In this document: piece by piece, positions 46,954 to 56,543 of the stretch
Layout: every line of letters begins with the position of its first letter
How positions within the stretch are numbered: the first letter of the stretch is position 1
Assembly (NCBI GenBank): GCA_013911885.1
Contig: JACESI010000002.1
Location: 248,001-312,000, forward strand
Length of the DNA stretch: 64,000 nt
Reading direction: 5' to 3'
Source: Hyphomicrobiales bacterium
Lineage (GTDB): Bacteria > Pseudomonadota > Alphaproteobacteria > Rhizobiales > JACESI01
Notes under the pieces: model-generated
Told to the model about the DNA's origin: nothing
What the model saw: the letters and a program-made list of their open reading frames with translations, nothing else
The model's database searches: none
Position numbers and translations under genes: made by a program

Positions 46954-47652
46954 TCAGACCGGTTTTTGCCAGATGCTGAATACATGCGGTATCGCGCGGT
47001 CCGCGCGCTCAATGGTGAAGCGTTTCTCTTCGATCCGGCAGAGGCCAAAAGATTGAGGCATCAGCAGATGGCGCTCCTCAAGCGGAAAGGGCGGGCCGGA
47101 AACCGGCGTTCCGTCACGGCGCCATCGGGTATAGACAAGAAGCAGCCCACCCCGCGCCATGAGGCCTGCAATCGCCTCGGTCGTCCGGGCAAGCATCGCT
47201 TCCGGCAGCGCCTGAAGCGTGAAACATTCATGGACGAGATCGAATGATCCTTGCCATGGTGACGGCAGATTGAAAAGATCGGCGACGCGGTAATCGACCA
47301 GAGAGTTCGCAAACCGGCGTTTTGCCCATTCCACGGCCTCGGGAACCACGTCGAAAGCGGTTGTCTGATATCCGGCCTCTGCAATCGCCTCGGCATTGTC
47401 GCCAAGCCCGCAGGCAATATCGATGGCGGTGCGCCCGGCACCTGGATTTTCATGGAGCCACTCGCAGAGTTCGGCCTTTGGCGCAAGATCAGCCCAGGGC
47501 ACTGCCGCCTCGTCGCTTTCGGCCCGCGCATAGACCTGATGAAAAAACGCGGCACGATCGGCCCCGGCATCGCCAGAAGCGTTTTCGGGAAGGAGATCCA
47601 GCGCTTCGCGTGCCTTTTCGCGGCGACGATAAAAATCCGGGTCTTTGGTCAT
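46954..47652 (-). CDS. Class I SAM-dependent methyltransferase
   Basis: 232 residues. SAM motif I is TAIDIACGLGDNAEAIAEAG near residue 75; motif II is FDVVPEAVEWAKRRF. The chain then has DLVHECFTLQALPEAM and a GGLLLVYTRW strand. The acceptor is unknown. ATG at 47652 overlaps the holC stop by four bases (ATGA), so it depends on holC transcription. It converges with the ABC-F gene. Confidence 0.85.
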   Translation of the reverse strand: MTKDPDFYRRREKAREALDLLPENASGDAGADRAAFFHQVYARAESDEAAVPWADLAPKAELCEWLHENPGAGRTAIDIACGLGDNAEAIAEAGYQTTAFDVVPEAVEWAKRRFANSLVDYRVADLFNLPSPWQGSFDLVHECFTLQALPEAMLARTTEAIAGLMARGGLLLVYTRWRRDGTPVSGPPFPLEERHLLMPQSFGLCRIEEKRFTIERADRAIPHVFSIWQKPV

Positions 47653-48098
47653 GCCTTTTTGACCCAATGTCCGGTTTCATCCTGCGCCCAATAGGTGATG
47701 GCGTGGCCTGCTGCCTTTTCGATTTTCCAGCGGTTGCGGGCACTGGCGAGCGCATCCGGGTCGTTGCCGTCAAAGATATAGACGACGCGCTCATAGGCGG
47801 CGGCATCATCAATGGTTGCGCCGTCAACAAGAAACCGCACGATCGCCTTGTTCGGATTATTGCCGTCCGCTGTCAGAAACACAGGCTGCGCTTCGGCATT
47901 GCCGTCTGTGGCTGTGCCATGCGGCAGAAAACTGTCATCGCGGTAGGTCCACAACGCATTGTTCAGCGCTTCCATCCGCTCCTCGCTGCCGCCATGGACA
48001 ACCGCGCGCCATTTGCGGGCAACGCATTTTTCGAGAAGATCCGGCAGAACCTCGTCCAGCCGCTTGTCGAGAAGTTGATAAAACAGAATATCGGTCAT
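47649..48098 (-). CDS. holC: DNA polymerase III subunit chi
   Basis: 149 residues, HolC. Begins DILFYQLLDKRLDEVLPDLLEK, then WRAVVHGGSEERMEALNNALW, DDSFLPHGT, QPVFLTADGNNPN and VYIFDGNDPDAL. Chi links the clamp-loader to SSB. ATG at 48098 is chosen; the frame extends to 48299. In many proteobacteria, pepA sits directly upstream; here a plus-strand gene separates them. Confidence 0.92.
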   Translation of the reverse strand: MTDILFYQLLDKRLDEVLPDLLEKCVARKWRAVVHGGSEERMEALNNALWTYRDDSFLPHGTATDGNAEAQPVFLTADGNNPNKAIVRFLVDGATIDDAAAYERVVYIFDGNDPDALASARNRWKIEKAAGHAITYWAQDETGHWVKKA

Positions 48099-48297
48099 AA
48101 GGCGTGCTCTAAATCTTGCGGACTTTTTCTCGGCTCTTTCAAAACGCTTTTGGGCTTGGCGCGAAAGGCTGAGGCCGCCAGCATAGACCCTGCAGGCCCG
48201 TATCCAAGGGAGAAAATCGCGTAGCCCTTGAAGGATCGTCCGATTCGTCCTTAAATCCTCTTCGACATTCTGCCATTTGATTGAAACGAGACCGACC

Positions 48298-48771
48298 ATG
48301 CCGTTAAACCGACTTTTCCGTCAGCCGCGTCCTATTCTATATCGAGGGCTTCTTGCGAGCCTTTTTATGGTCCTGCTCATGCCGCTTGCAGCGCACGCCG
48401 AACTCAAGGTGGGTGTTCCGATCAGCAATCAGACGGATGTAACGACGCCACCGGCCTGCGGACAGGCCTGCGCCGAGCGTTTTGACCTGCCTGATTTTGC
48501 CCGGAAACTGGCGCTGTCCGGCCCGGATGGGGCGTTCGAGACCGCGCTCGACCGGCGCACATTTCTGACCCGGATCGAGGATTGGCGCCGTTTTGCCGAA
48601 CTTTATCGCAAAACGGTCGAGCAGAAACAGCGCATGGCCGTGGATTGGCGCGCTGCCAATGTCGGCTATCAGGTTGAACTTGCCAAATATGAGCAGTTTT
48701 TCGAAAGCTACCGCAACGCCTTCGCAATGGACCGCGCAGGAACCATCCGCTATGGCGCGAAATCGGAGTAG
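48298..48771 (+). CDS. Small exported protein of unknown function
   Basis: 157 residues with a clear signal peptide (RGLLASLFMVLLMPL, cleavage after AHA near residue 34). Two cysteines in CGQACAERFDL and a helical, charged C-terminal half (VEQKQRMAVDWRAANVGYQ). No family recognised. The ATG at 48298 is preferred over 48277. It occupies the slot between pepA and holC on the opposite strand, which is unusual. Confidence 0.65.
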   Translation: MPLNRLFRQPRPILYRGLLASLFMVLLMPLAAHAELKVGVPISNQTDVTTPPACGQACAERFDLPDFARKLALSGPDGAFETALDRRTFLTRIEDWRRFAELYRKTVEQKQRMAVDWRAANVGYQVELAKYEQFFESYRNAFAMDRAGTIRYGAKSE

Positions 48772-48793
48772 AGCGCGGGCCGACAGCTCAAAA

Positions 48794-50293
48794 TTATTCG
48801 TAATAATCGCGGATCAGACGGTCGAGCAGACGAACGCCGAAGCCTGAACCCCAGGATTTGTTGATTTCCGTCTGGGGTGATCCCATCGCAGTTCCGGCAA
48901 TGTCGAGATGCGCCCAGGGCGTTTCGCCGACAAAGCGTTTCAGAAACTGCGCAGCGGTGATGGCGCCCGCAGCACGGGAGCCGACGTTTTTCATATCCGC
49001 GAATTTCGATTCAATCAGTTTGTCGTAGTCGTTGCTCATCGGAAGCCGCCAGACATTTTCGCCTGTGGCCTGACCGGCGCTGACGATTTCAACGGCAAGA
49101 TCGTCATTGTTGCAGAAGAGCCCCGCATGATGATGGCCGAGCGCAACAATGATCGCCCCGGTCAAGGTGGCGAGGTTGATCATGAATTTCGGTTCGAACT
49201 CGCGGTTCACATAAGTAAGCGCATCGCAGAGAACGAGGCGTCCTTCCGCATCGGTATTGATCACCTCAATGGTCTGGCCCGAAAGGGAGGTGACAATATC
49301 GCCGGGGCGCTGGGCGTTTCCGTCCGGCATGTTTTCGACCAGACCGAGCACGCCGATGACATTTGCCTTGGCCTTGCGGCGGGCAAGGGAATGCATCGCG
49401 CCGATCACCGCCGCAGCGCCACCCATGTCGCCCTTCATGTCTTCCATGCCGGCGCCGGGTTTGAGCGAAATGCCGCCGGTGTCAAAGACCACGCCCTTGC
49501 CGATGAAGGCGACCGGCTGGGCGCCCTTCTTGCCACCCATCCATTTCATGATGACAAGACGTGGCGGACGCGCGGAACCCTGCGCGACGCCAAGAAGCGC
49601 GCCCATGCCAAGTTTGCGCATCTCTTTCTCGGTCAGGATATCCACGTCGACACCAAGCTTTTCCAATGCTTTCGCATGATCGGCAAATTCGAGCGGACCC
49701 AGCACATTGGCAGGCTCATTGACGAGATTGCGGGCAAGCGTCACGCCTTCGACAATACCCTCCTCGCTCTGCCAACGGCTCTCTGCTCCTTCTGATTGCG
49801 CTGAAACGATCGTAATCGTAATATCGCGGTCCTGATCCTCGTCCTCGTCCTTATCTTTTTTTGTCTTGTAGAGATCAAAGCGATAAGCGTTGAGCCTGAT
49901 GCCGGTCGCGATCTGCACGAGTTGTTCAGCGGAGACGGCGACATTGTCTGGTCGTTCGATATAGACTGCGGCTGTCGAAAGCCGACTTGCAAGGATCAGC
50001 CCGCCGATCTTGCCGCCAAGTGTCGTCCAATCGGGTTCGTCCATCTTGCTGACATCGCCGACGCCGACCAGAATAAGCCGGTCGGCGTCAACGCCTTCCG
50101 GGATAACAAGATCAAGAGCACTGAGCGATTTGCCGGAGAATTTTGTCGAATCGGTCGCGCGATTGAAGAGTTTCTCAGGGATCAGTTTTGCAATTTTCTC
50201 TCCCAGAGCTTTTTCTTCTCCGGCTAGACCGATAATCAGTTCGGCACGGCTAGTGGTCTTGTTCTTGAAATATATCTGCACACCACGTGCCAT
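48794..50293 (-). CDS. pepA: Leucyl aminopeptidase (M17)
   Basis: 499 residues, normal for PepA. The C-terminal catalytic domain has [33 protein letters not shown], the signature [14 protein letters not shown], and [18 protein letters not shown]. Two-metal aminopeptidase that trims peptides; PepA can also bind DNA in E. coli. Divergent from lptF. Confidence 0.97.
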   Translation of the reverse strand: MARGVQIYFKNKTTSRAELIIGLAGEEKALGEKIAKLIPEKLFNRATDSTKFSGKSLSALDLVIPEGVDADRLILVGVGDVSKMDEPDWTTLGGKIGGLILASRLSTAAVYIERPDNVAVSAEQLVQIATGIRLNAYRFDLYKTKKDKDEDEDQDRDITITIVSAQSEGAESRWQSEEGIVEGVTLARNLVNEPANVLGPLEFADHAKALEKLGVDVDILTEKEMRKLGMGALLGVAQGSARPPRLVIMKWMGGKKGAQPVAFIGKGVVFDTGGISLKPGAGMEDMKGDMGGAAAVIGAMHSLARRKAKANVIGVLGLVENMPDGNAQRPGDIVTSLSGQTIEVINTDAEGRLVLCDALTYVNREFEPKFMINLATLTGAIIVALGHHHAGLFCNNDDLAVEIVSAGQATGENVWRLPMSNDYDKLIESKFADMKNVGSRAAGAITAAQFLKRFVGETPWAHLDIAGTAMGSPQTEINKSWGSGFGVRLLDRLIRDYYE

Positions 50294-50664
50294 GCGAGAT
50301 CCCCAGAGACTCTAGAAGTTTTAAAAATTCAGCTCTTACCAATATGTGCGTGATACTTTGTTTGGCAAGCACCAGGTCGCGAGGGAATCACCCGTAACGC
50401 GACTGTGATATCCTTCTCTATCTTCTTTGTCATGAAAACACATCGGGAGCTTTGCCGATGCATTGCCATTCTGTCACATTTTTGCGGCACTTGGACAAGA
50501 CTCGTTGCTGAGAGGCGAACAGCCCCCTGAACTTCCGGTTAATCGCTTGTTAAGCAGGTTTGTTCAGGGCAAATTATCCTTGTTCCGGCAGGGTTTTGCC
50601 GTGTCTTGAAAAAGTCGTGTTTCGGGTCCTTTTGCCCAGACGTGAAAAAGGTGAAGCGCACGCA
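50294..50664. other. 371-base divergent region between pepA and lptF
   Basis: No convincing gene. It holds the TTAA-N7-TTAA site described next and serves both divergent genes. Short frames inside have no family look. Confidence 0.6.
50539..50553 (+). promoter_or_regulatory. TTAA-N7-TTAA (CtrA-box) site upstream of lptF
   Basis: Perfect site 112 bases before the lptF ATG. A -35 hexamer GTTAAG overlaps its second half; 17 bases later comes AATTAT (50572-50577), four of six to a -10. Fits a CtrA-type promoter for the lptFG operon. Confidence 0.5.
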
Positions 50665-51852
50665 ATGAATCGCATTCAGATTTATGTTTTCTGGCGTGCA
50701 TCGAGAGCGTTTCTCCTTACTCTCGCCGTGCTGATCGGCGTGGTCTGGCTGACGCAGGCCCTGCAACAGCTCGATCTGATGACGAGCAAGGGACAGACCT
50801 TGATTCTTTTTCTCAAGATCACCTGGCTTGTCCTGCCGAAATTCGTTGCCTTCATTGCCCCGGTCGCGATCCTTATTGCGGCGATCTATACGCTGAGTTC
50901 GCTCAACAATGATTCCGAACTCGTCATCATGACCAATTCAGGCGCCGCGCCGTTTTCCGTGATGAAGCCACTCCTCATTCTGGCGATGCTGGTGGCGGTC
51001 GCCGATTCCTCGATCGGGCATTATTTCTCGCCCCATGCCCAGCGCGAAGTCAGGGCATTTTTTACCGAGATCAATTCCGATCTGATCTCGAGCGTGATCA
51101 AGCCGGGTGAATTCGCGAGCATCAACGAGGGAATCACGTTTTACGTTGGCTCGCGCGATGGCAACGGCATTTTCAACGATGTATTCGTCGCCGATAACCG
51201 CGATCCTGAACAATCCCTGACTTATCTTGCAAAGCTCGGCGCGATCACGCGGACGACCGAGGGCACATTCTTCGTGCTTCAGAACGGAACCATCCATCGC
51301 CGTCCGAAAGAGCGGGGGTCGATTTCGATCATCGATTATTCTTCCTATGCCTTTGATCTTTCGACCTTTGAACGCGCGGTGCCCGAAGAGCTGAAATATA
51401 AGAAACCCTCGGAGAATTATACGCCCTACCTCATGAAGCTCGATCCGGAAAACAGCGTCTTCGTGCGCTCGCCCGGCAAGTTCAGCGCCGAATTGCACAG
51501 CCGATTTGCCAATCCGCTCTATTCGCTGGCTTATGTCTTTGTGGTCTTTTTCTTTATCGGGCGGGCGCAGACGACCCGGCAGGGACGCGGACTTGCGATC
51601 CTCAGCGCGTTCCTTTGTGTACTCATGATCCGCGGGCTTGGCGTTGCAGCGCAGAGCGTTGCCGAGGGTGCCGCCCTGGTCAATATCGTGCAGTATCTTC
51701 TGCCGGTCGGAACGATGGCCGTATTCGGTGCCCTCATCGCCTATAATGTTCAGCCGCGCGGGATTGAACGCCTGGCACATCTCACGGAAAGATTTGGTGT
51801 TTTGGTCATGCGGATGCTGCGCCAGCCCGTTCAGGGCAGCGGGAGCGCCTGA
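50665..51852 (+). CDS. lptF: LPS export permease LptF
   Basis: 395-residue YjgP/YjgQ-family permease with six membrane segments (three N-terminal, three C-terminal) flanking a periplasmic beta-jellyroll. Part of the LptB2FG complex that extracts lipopolysaccharide from the inner membrane. The start QIYVFWRASRAFLLTL and AIYTLSSLNNDSELVIM are typical; ATG at 50665 is chosen over the frame opening at 50560. lptG follows two bases after the stop. Confidence 0.93.
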   Translation: MNRIQIYVFWRASRAFLLTLAVLIGVVWLTQALQQLDLMTSKGQTLILFLKITWLVLPKFVAFIAPVAILIAAIYTLSSLNNDSELVIMTNSGAAPFSVMKPLLILAMLVAVADSSIGHYFSPHAQREVRAFFTEINSDLISSVIKPGEFASINEGITFYVGSRDGNGIFNDVFVADNRDPEQSLTYLAKLGAITRTTEGTFFVLQNGTIHRRPKERGSISIIDYSSYAFDLSTFERAVPEELKYKKPSENYTPYLMKLDPENSVFVRSPGKFSAELHSRFANPLYSLAYVFVVFFFIGRAQTTRQGRGLAILSAFLCVLMIRGLGVAAQSVAEGAALVNIVQYLLPVGTMAVFGALIAYNVQPRGIERLAHLTERFGVLVMRMLRQPVQGSGSA

Positions 51853-51854
51853 TC

Positions 51855-52967
51855 ATGATGTCGCTCCACTCCTGGTTCCGCTCGCCAACGCTGCAACGCT
51901 ATTTCGCCTGGATGTTTTTCAAGGCGATCCTTTACATCATCCTGTTCTGCACGGTGCTTGTGTTTCTGATCGATTTCACCGAACTCCTGCGCCGCACTTC
52001 AAGCATCGAGGGCGTGCCGATTGCGAGCGTACTCACGCTCTCTCTGATCCGCACCCCATCGATCATGGAGCAGATCCTGCCCTTCACCATTCTCATCGGG
52101 TCGATGGCAACGCTGTTCATGCTGTCGCGACGGCTTGAGCTTGTCGTTGCACGCGGGGCCGGCATTTCGGTCTGGCAGTTCATGTTGCCGGGTTTTGCCG
52201 TGGCGCTTTTCCTCGGCCTGTTCGCGACCATGGTGTTCAATCCTGGGATCGATTATCTCAACGACCGGGCGCGCACGCTCGAAGGCGATATTTTCAATCG
52301 CGACACCAAGCTTATTGTCGGCAAGCAGAGTGAGGTCTGGCTGCGCAAGGCCGGGCGAAGCGAGGACATCATTCTGGGCGCTGCCCGCGCACTCAATGAC
52401 GGCGCGCATCTCATCGGCGTCAGCCTCATCCGCCAGAGCCGCCAGGGCCGCCTGATCCAGCGCATCGACGCCGATAGCGCCGCGCTCGACGGCAATCAAT
52501 GGGTGCTCACCAACGCGACCGTGACCGGGGTCGAAACCCAGAAGCGGCTTCTCGATACCTATGCTCTCGAGATGGACCTGAGTGTCGAGGAAGTGCGCGA
52601 CGGCTTTTCGAAAGCGACGCAGCGGTCGTTCTGGTCGCTGCCCGAACTGATCGAGAAGGCCCGCACCGCGGACCTGCCGACCTATCGCTACAGTCTTCAG
52701 TTTAACACCTTGCTCGCGCAACCCTTTTTCTTTATTGCCATGGTGGTGATCGCCGCCACGGTATCGCTTCGCTTCATACGAAGCGGCAATACGAGCGGTC
52801 TGATCATGGCTGGCATCGCAGCCGGGTTTATTCTTTATGTGCTGCGCTCGCTCGCCGAAGATCTCGGAAGCAGCGGAGTGGTTCAGCCGGTCGTGGCGGC
52901 CTGGCTGCCAACCCTTCTGGCACTGGTGTTGGGGTTTACATTGTTGCTACATCAAGAGGACGGATAG
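51855..52967 (+). CDS. lptG: LPS export permease LptG
   Basis: 370-residue partner of LptF with the same layout. Begins with the membrane helix FAWMFFKAILYIILFCTVLV; the coupling helix region near SLIRTPSIMEQILPFTILIG, and LSRRLELVVARGAGIS, are typical. Immediately followed by lptD, so lptF-lptG-lptD form an operon for moving LPS to the cell surface. Confidence 0.95.
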   Translation: MMSLHSWFRSPTLQRYFAWMFFKAILYIILFCTVLVFLIDFTELLRRTSSIEGVPIASVLTLSLIRTPSIMEQILPFTILIGSMATLFMLSRRLELVVARGAGISVWQFMLPGFAVALFLGLFATMVFNPGIDYLNDRARTLEGDIFNRDTKLIVGKQSEVWLRKAGRSEDIILGAARALNDGAHLIGVSLIRQSRQGRLIQRIDADSAALDGNQWVLTNATVTGVETQKRLLDTYALEMDLSVEEVRDGFSKATQRSFWSLPELIEKARTADLPTYRYSLQFNTLLAQPFFFIAMVVIAATVSLRFIRSGNTSGLIMAGIAAGFILYVLRSLAEDLGSSGVVQPVVAAWLPTLLALVLGFTLLLHQEDG

Positions 52968-52968
52968 T

Positions 52969-55314
52969 TTGGATATCCTGTCCTCATCCTTGCTGATCGC
53001 GCTTGACCGCCCGAAGCCATCGGTTTTCCGTATGGCATTCTGGCGGCGCAGCGTCTGCGCGCTTGCGCTCGGCATTGCACTTCTGCCCGCGGGCAAACCC
53101 ACGCCTGCTCCGGCACAGCAATTGTTTGAATCATTTGCCGATTCGAGCGAGCGCAAAACCGCGCAACCAGACGACCACCTGCTTCTCGATGCTGATACGC
53201 TGGTTTATGACAGCAAACGCGATATCGTGACGGTGGAAGGCAATGTGCAGATTTTCTTTGCCGGCAATTCCCTCGAGGCAGACCGTGTCGTCTATGATCG
53301 CGGCAAGAGTTCGATCAGGGCGATCGGCAAGGTGCGCATTGTCGAAGCAACGGGCAATGTGATCCGCACCGAGGAAGTTGAACTCAGTGACGATTTCCGT
53401 AAAGGCTTTGCGAAATCGCTCCAGATCGACGCGGTCGACGAGACCTTCTTCGCAGCGACCGGCGGCGCGTTCGAAAAAGGCAAGCAAACGGTACTTGACC
53501 GCGGCGTCTATTCCGTCTGTGCCGTCTGCCGTACCCAGCCGGGACGGATTCCGACATGGCGTATCAAAGCTGAAAAAATCATCATCAACGACGAGACCCA
53601 TCGCATCTCCTATGAGAAAGCGAGCTTCGAGCTTCTTGGCGTACCGATCGCCTATGTGCCGCGCTTCTCCCATGCCGATCCGCGGATCAAGCAGAAATCG
53701 GGTCTTCTCGGCCCCAAATTCGTGATCGACAGTGATCTCGGGGGCGGGATCGGCATTCCATATTATTACGCAATCGATGAAAGCTCGGATATCACGGTCG
53801 CGCCGACCTATCTCAGCAAGCAGGGCCTGCTTGGCGATATCGAATGGCGCAAGCGCTTTGCGAACGGCGCATACAGCCTGCGGCTTTCCGGCATAAACCA
53901 GAATTCGCCGGAAGAATTCGCCGGTGAATCGGGCGACCGCAACTTCCGTGGCGGTCTGCGCACAACCGGCGATTTTGCCATCGCGCGAAACTGGAATTTC
54001 GGCTGGGATATTCTTGCTCTCACCGACCGCACCTTTGCCGAAGACTACAAACGGCTCACCGATCGTGTCGACCGTTTCACATCAAACGTGCATTTGACGG
54101 GCCTCGGCAAGACCACCTATTTTGACGCCCGCGCGATCTATTTCAACATTCTCGACGATGACACGCCGCTCACCGGCAATCTCCAGCGCCAGCAGGCCGT
54201 CGTCCACCCGCTGATTGATTATGACGGCATTCTGGAACAGCCTTTCGTAGGCGGCCAGGTATCTTATGTCACCAACCTTACCTCGCTCAGTCGCCTCGAT
54301 CAGGAAGTGAACGTCATCAACGGGCGCTCTTTTCTCGATGGCGCATCGGGGACGCAGGGCCGCGTGTCGGCCGAACTTGAATGGAAACGCCAGATCATCG
54401 CGCCGGGCGGACATGTCATCACCCCATCGGTCGCCTTACGCGGCGACGCTGCCGCCTTCAACCAGACGAATGCCTTTCTTCCCGGCATTGCCCAAGCCGA
54501 CCAGCTTGCGCGCGGTCAGGTCACGGGCGGTCTGGAATGGCGCTATCCGGTGCTGATCACGAGCGGCAGGACCTCGCATATCCTGGAACCGATCGCGCAG
54601 ATTTTCGCAAGCCCCAGCGAGACCCAGATCGATCGTTTCCTCAATGAGGATTCGCGCACGCCCCTGCTCGACGATACCAACATTTTCCAGCGCAATCGTT
54701 TTGCCGGTTTTGACCGCGTTGAAGGCGGAACCCGCGCCAATATCGGCTTTACCCATCAGACGCAATGGACAAGCTGGCTGACAAGCGATCTTCTGATTGG
54801 CGAATCCTTCCACATTGCCGGAACCAACTCGTTTACAGAACAGGGCATTGCCAGTGTTTTTCGTGAAAGCGGCCTTGAAACGGATCGCTCGGATGTGGTC
54901 ACACGGGTGGGCCTCACCTTCGTCGATCGCTATGGCCTGGTGGCGCGTGGTCGCTTCGACGAAGACCTCGGGGCCATTAATCGTGGCGATTTCCTGAGCT
55001 TTTACCGGGGCGATATCATCGATCTCGGTCTTGGCTACACGTTCATCCGCGAGCAACCTCTCGACGCCCTGCCGGAAAGCTCGCAGATCAATGGCAGTTT
55101 CGCGTTGCGAGTGCATGAATACTGGACATTGTTCGGCGACGGCCGCTACGATATTGATGACGACCGTTTCGTCAACAATCGCATCGGCATCGGCTTTGAC
55201 GATGAACAATTGCGCGTATCGGTCGCCTATTTTCAGGACTTCGACAATATCGGCGAGCGCGACGGAACCGGCGTTGAACTGCGTGTGAACCTGCGGACCC
55301 TTGGCGGTTTTTAG
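52969..55314 (+). CDS. lptD: LPS-assembly protein LptD
   Basis: About 781 residues. A signal peptide is followed by an OstA/LptA-like jellyroll (VEGNVQIFFAGNSLEADRVVYD) and a large C-terminal beta barrel (alternating aromatic strands, ending VELRVNLRTLGGF). It inserts lipopolysaccharide into the outer membrane. Two starts are possible: TTG at 52969, with AGAGGA eight bases upstream, or ATG at 53032 with no visible ribosome site. Cysteines in VCAVCRTQPG sit in the N-terminal part. Confidence 0.92.
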   Translation: MDILSSSLLIALDRPKPSVFRMAFWRRSVCALALGIALLPAGKPTPAPAQQLFESFADSSERKTAQPDDHLLLDADTLVYDSKRDIVTVEGNVQIFFAGNSLEADRVVYDRGKSSIRAIGKVRIVEATGNVIRTEEVELSDDFRKGFAKSLQIDAVDETFFAATGGAFEKGKQTVLDRGVYSVCAVCRTQPGRIPTWRIKAEKIIINDETHRISYEKASFELLGVPIAYVPRFSHADPRIKQKSGLLGPKFVIDSDLGGGIGIPYYYAIDESSDITVAPTYLSKQGLLGDIEWRKRFANGAYSLRLSGINQNSPEEFAGESGDRNFRGGLRTTGDFAIARNWNFGWDILALTDRTFAEDYKRLTDRVDRFTSNVHLTGLGKTTYFDARAIYFNILDDDTPLTGNLQRQQAVVHPLIDYDGILEQPFVGGQVSYVTNLTSLSRLDQEVNVINGRSFLDGASGTQGRVSAELEWKRQIIAPGGHVITPSVALRGDAAAFNQTNAFLPGIAQADQLARGQVTGGLEWRYPVLITSGRTSHILEPIAQIFASPSETQIDRFLNEDSRTPLLDDTNIFQRNRFAGFDRVEGGTRANIGFTHQTQWTSWLTSDLLIGESFHIAGTNSFTEQGIASVFRESGLETDRSDVVTRVGLTFVDRYGLVARGRFDEDLGAINRGDFLSFYRGDIIDLGLGYTFIREQPLDALPESSQINGSFALRVHEYWTLFGDGRYDIDDDRFVNNRIGIGFDDEQLRVSVAYFQDFDNIGERDGTGVELRVNLRTLGGF

Positions 55315-55530
55315 ACCAGAACTCTGCTTTGCCCCATCATGGCCACAGTCTTCGGTCCATGTTAAGGGGCACGACGTGGCGCACAATCCTTTGCAGACCG
55401 GCGTATCAGGGATTTGACGGGCGCATCAAATGTCAATACTTGCCGGTACGGTTTGGCATTGCGCGGCAGATTGTGTAAAACATGTAACGCGGCGTTTTGC
55501 GCCAGAACACGATTTCAGGCTGATCAACAC

Positions 55531-56517
55531 ATGCATTCTAAACCGCGACCCAATCCAATCCGCGCCATCCTCCGGCCGCTTGTTGCATTTCAGACAGGCC
55601 TTTTTCTGCTCGTAGCGGGGGCTGTCCTCTATGCAGCGGAGGCTTCCGCGCAGAACAAGATCGAGGTCGCAGTCAATAATGGCGTCGTGACGACTTTTCA
55701 GATCAGCCAGCGCGCCGGCTTCCTTAAACTTACTGGCGAAAAAGGTGATACAGCCTCAAAGGCGCGCGAACAGCTGATCGATGAGGAATTGCAGTTTCAG
55801 GAAGCAAAACGGCTGAATTTCGAGCTACCCAAAAGCGCGGTGGAGGAAGCCTATGGCCGACTTGCCAAAAACAACGGCACCACGCCCGAGACTTTCACGA
55901 AAGCCTTGAACCAGCGCGGTGTCAGCCCGGACACGCTGAAACGCCTGATCCATGCGCGTATCCTGTGGCAGCAGATCGTGGTCGCCCGCGCTCGCGCCGA
56001 AGGACGCGGGACCGATACCGCCCGCGATGTAACCTCCATCCTGTTCAACCGTGGCGGCAATGGCGAAAACCGCAAGGTCACGGAATACACGCTTGAACAG
56101 TTCATTTTCATCTTGAAGAAAGACGCCACCCAGAGCGCAGCGCAGCAGCGCCTCAGAGAAGTCGAATCTTTCCGTCGCGCCAATGCAACCTGTGAACAGG
56201 CGAAGACGAATGCCGTCAAGATCGCGGCAAGCGGCGTGGTCAGCAAGGATATTGGACGCTTCACCACCGATACATTGCCACCTGCCCTGAAATCCGATGT
56301 CGAGGAAGCCGGCAGCGCGCTCTTCACCAAACCCAAGCGGCGCGATCAGGGCATTGAAATCATTGCAATCTGCAAGACCCGCCAGATCGTCGACAACACC
56401 GCCGCAAGCGGCGACATCAACCTTGATGTCGGTAATCTCGACACGGCGGAACTTGATGAAAAATCTGAGAAATGGATGAAGGATTTGCGCACCCGTGCTT
56501 TGATCAAGCGGCTCTGA
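55531..56517 (+). CDS. surA: SurA-family periplasmic chaperone
   Basis: 328 residues. A signal anchor (LVAFQTGLFLLVAGAVLYA) precedes a SurA-like N-terminal helical chaperone domain (AVNNGVVTTFQISQRAGF through RLIHARILWQQIV). The rest holds one parvulin-like domain that looks degenerate. SurA guides outer-membrane proteins to assembly. Its place between lptD, a SurA client, and pdxA is standard in proteobacteria. ATG at 55531 is chosen over the 55414 frame start. A 216-base gap separates it from lptD. Confidence 0.88.
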   Translation: MHSKPRPNPIRAILRPLVAFQTGLFLLVAGAVLYAAEASAQNKIEVAVNNGVVTTFQISQRAGFLKLTGEKGDTASKAREQLIDEELQFQEAKRLNFELPKSAVEEAYGRLAKNNGTTPETFTKALNQRGVSPDTLKRLIHARILWQQIVVARARAEGRGTDTARDVTSILFNRGGNGENRKVTEYTLEQFIFILKKDATQSAAQQRLREVESFRRANATCEQAKTNAVKIAASGVVSKDIGRFTTDTLPPALKSDVEEAGSALFTKPKRRDQGIEIIAICKTRQIVDNTAASGDINLDVGNLDTAELDEKSEKWMKDLRTRALIKRL

Positions 56518-56543
56518 GCGCCGACCCGGCTGTACTTCCACAC

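Noticed and set aside
46926..46969. ACCGGT ... ACCGGT followed by TTTT between the ABC-F gene and the methyltransferase
   Set aside because: Only six pairs with a loop of about 30 bases; too weak to call a terminator.
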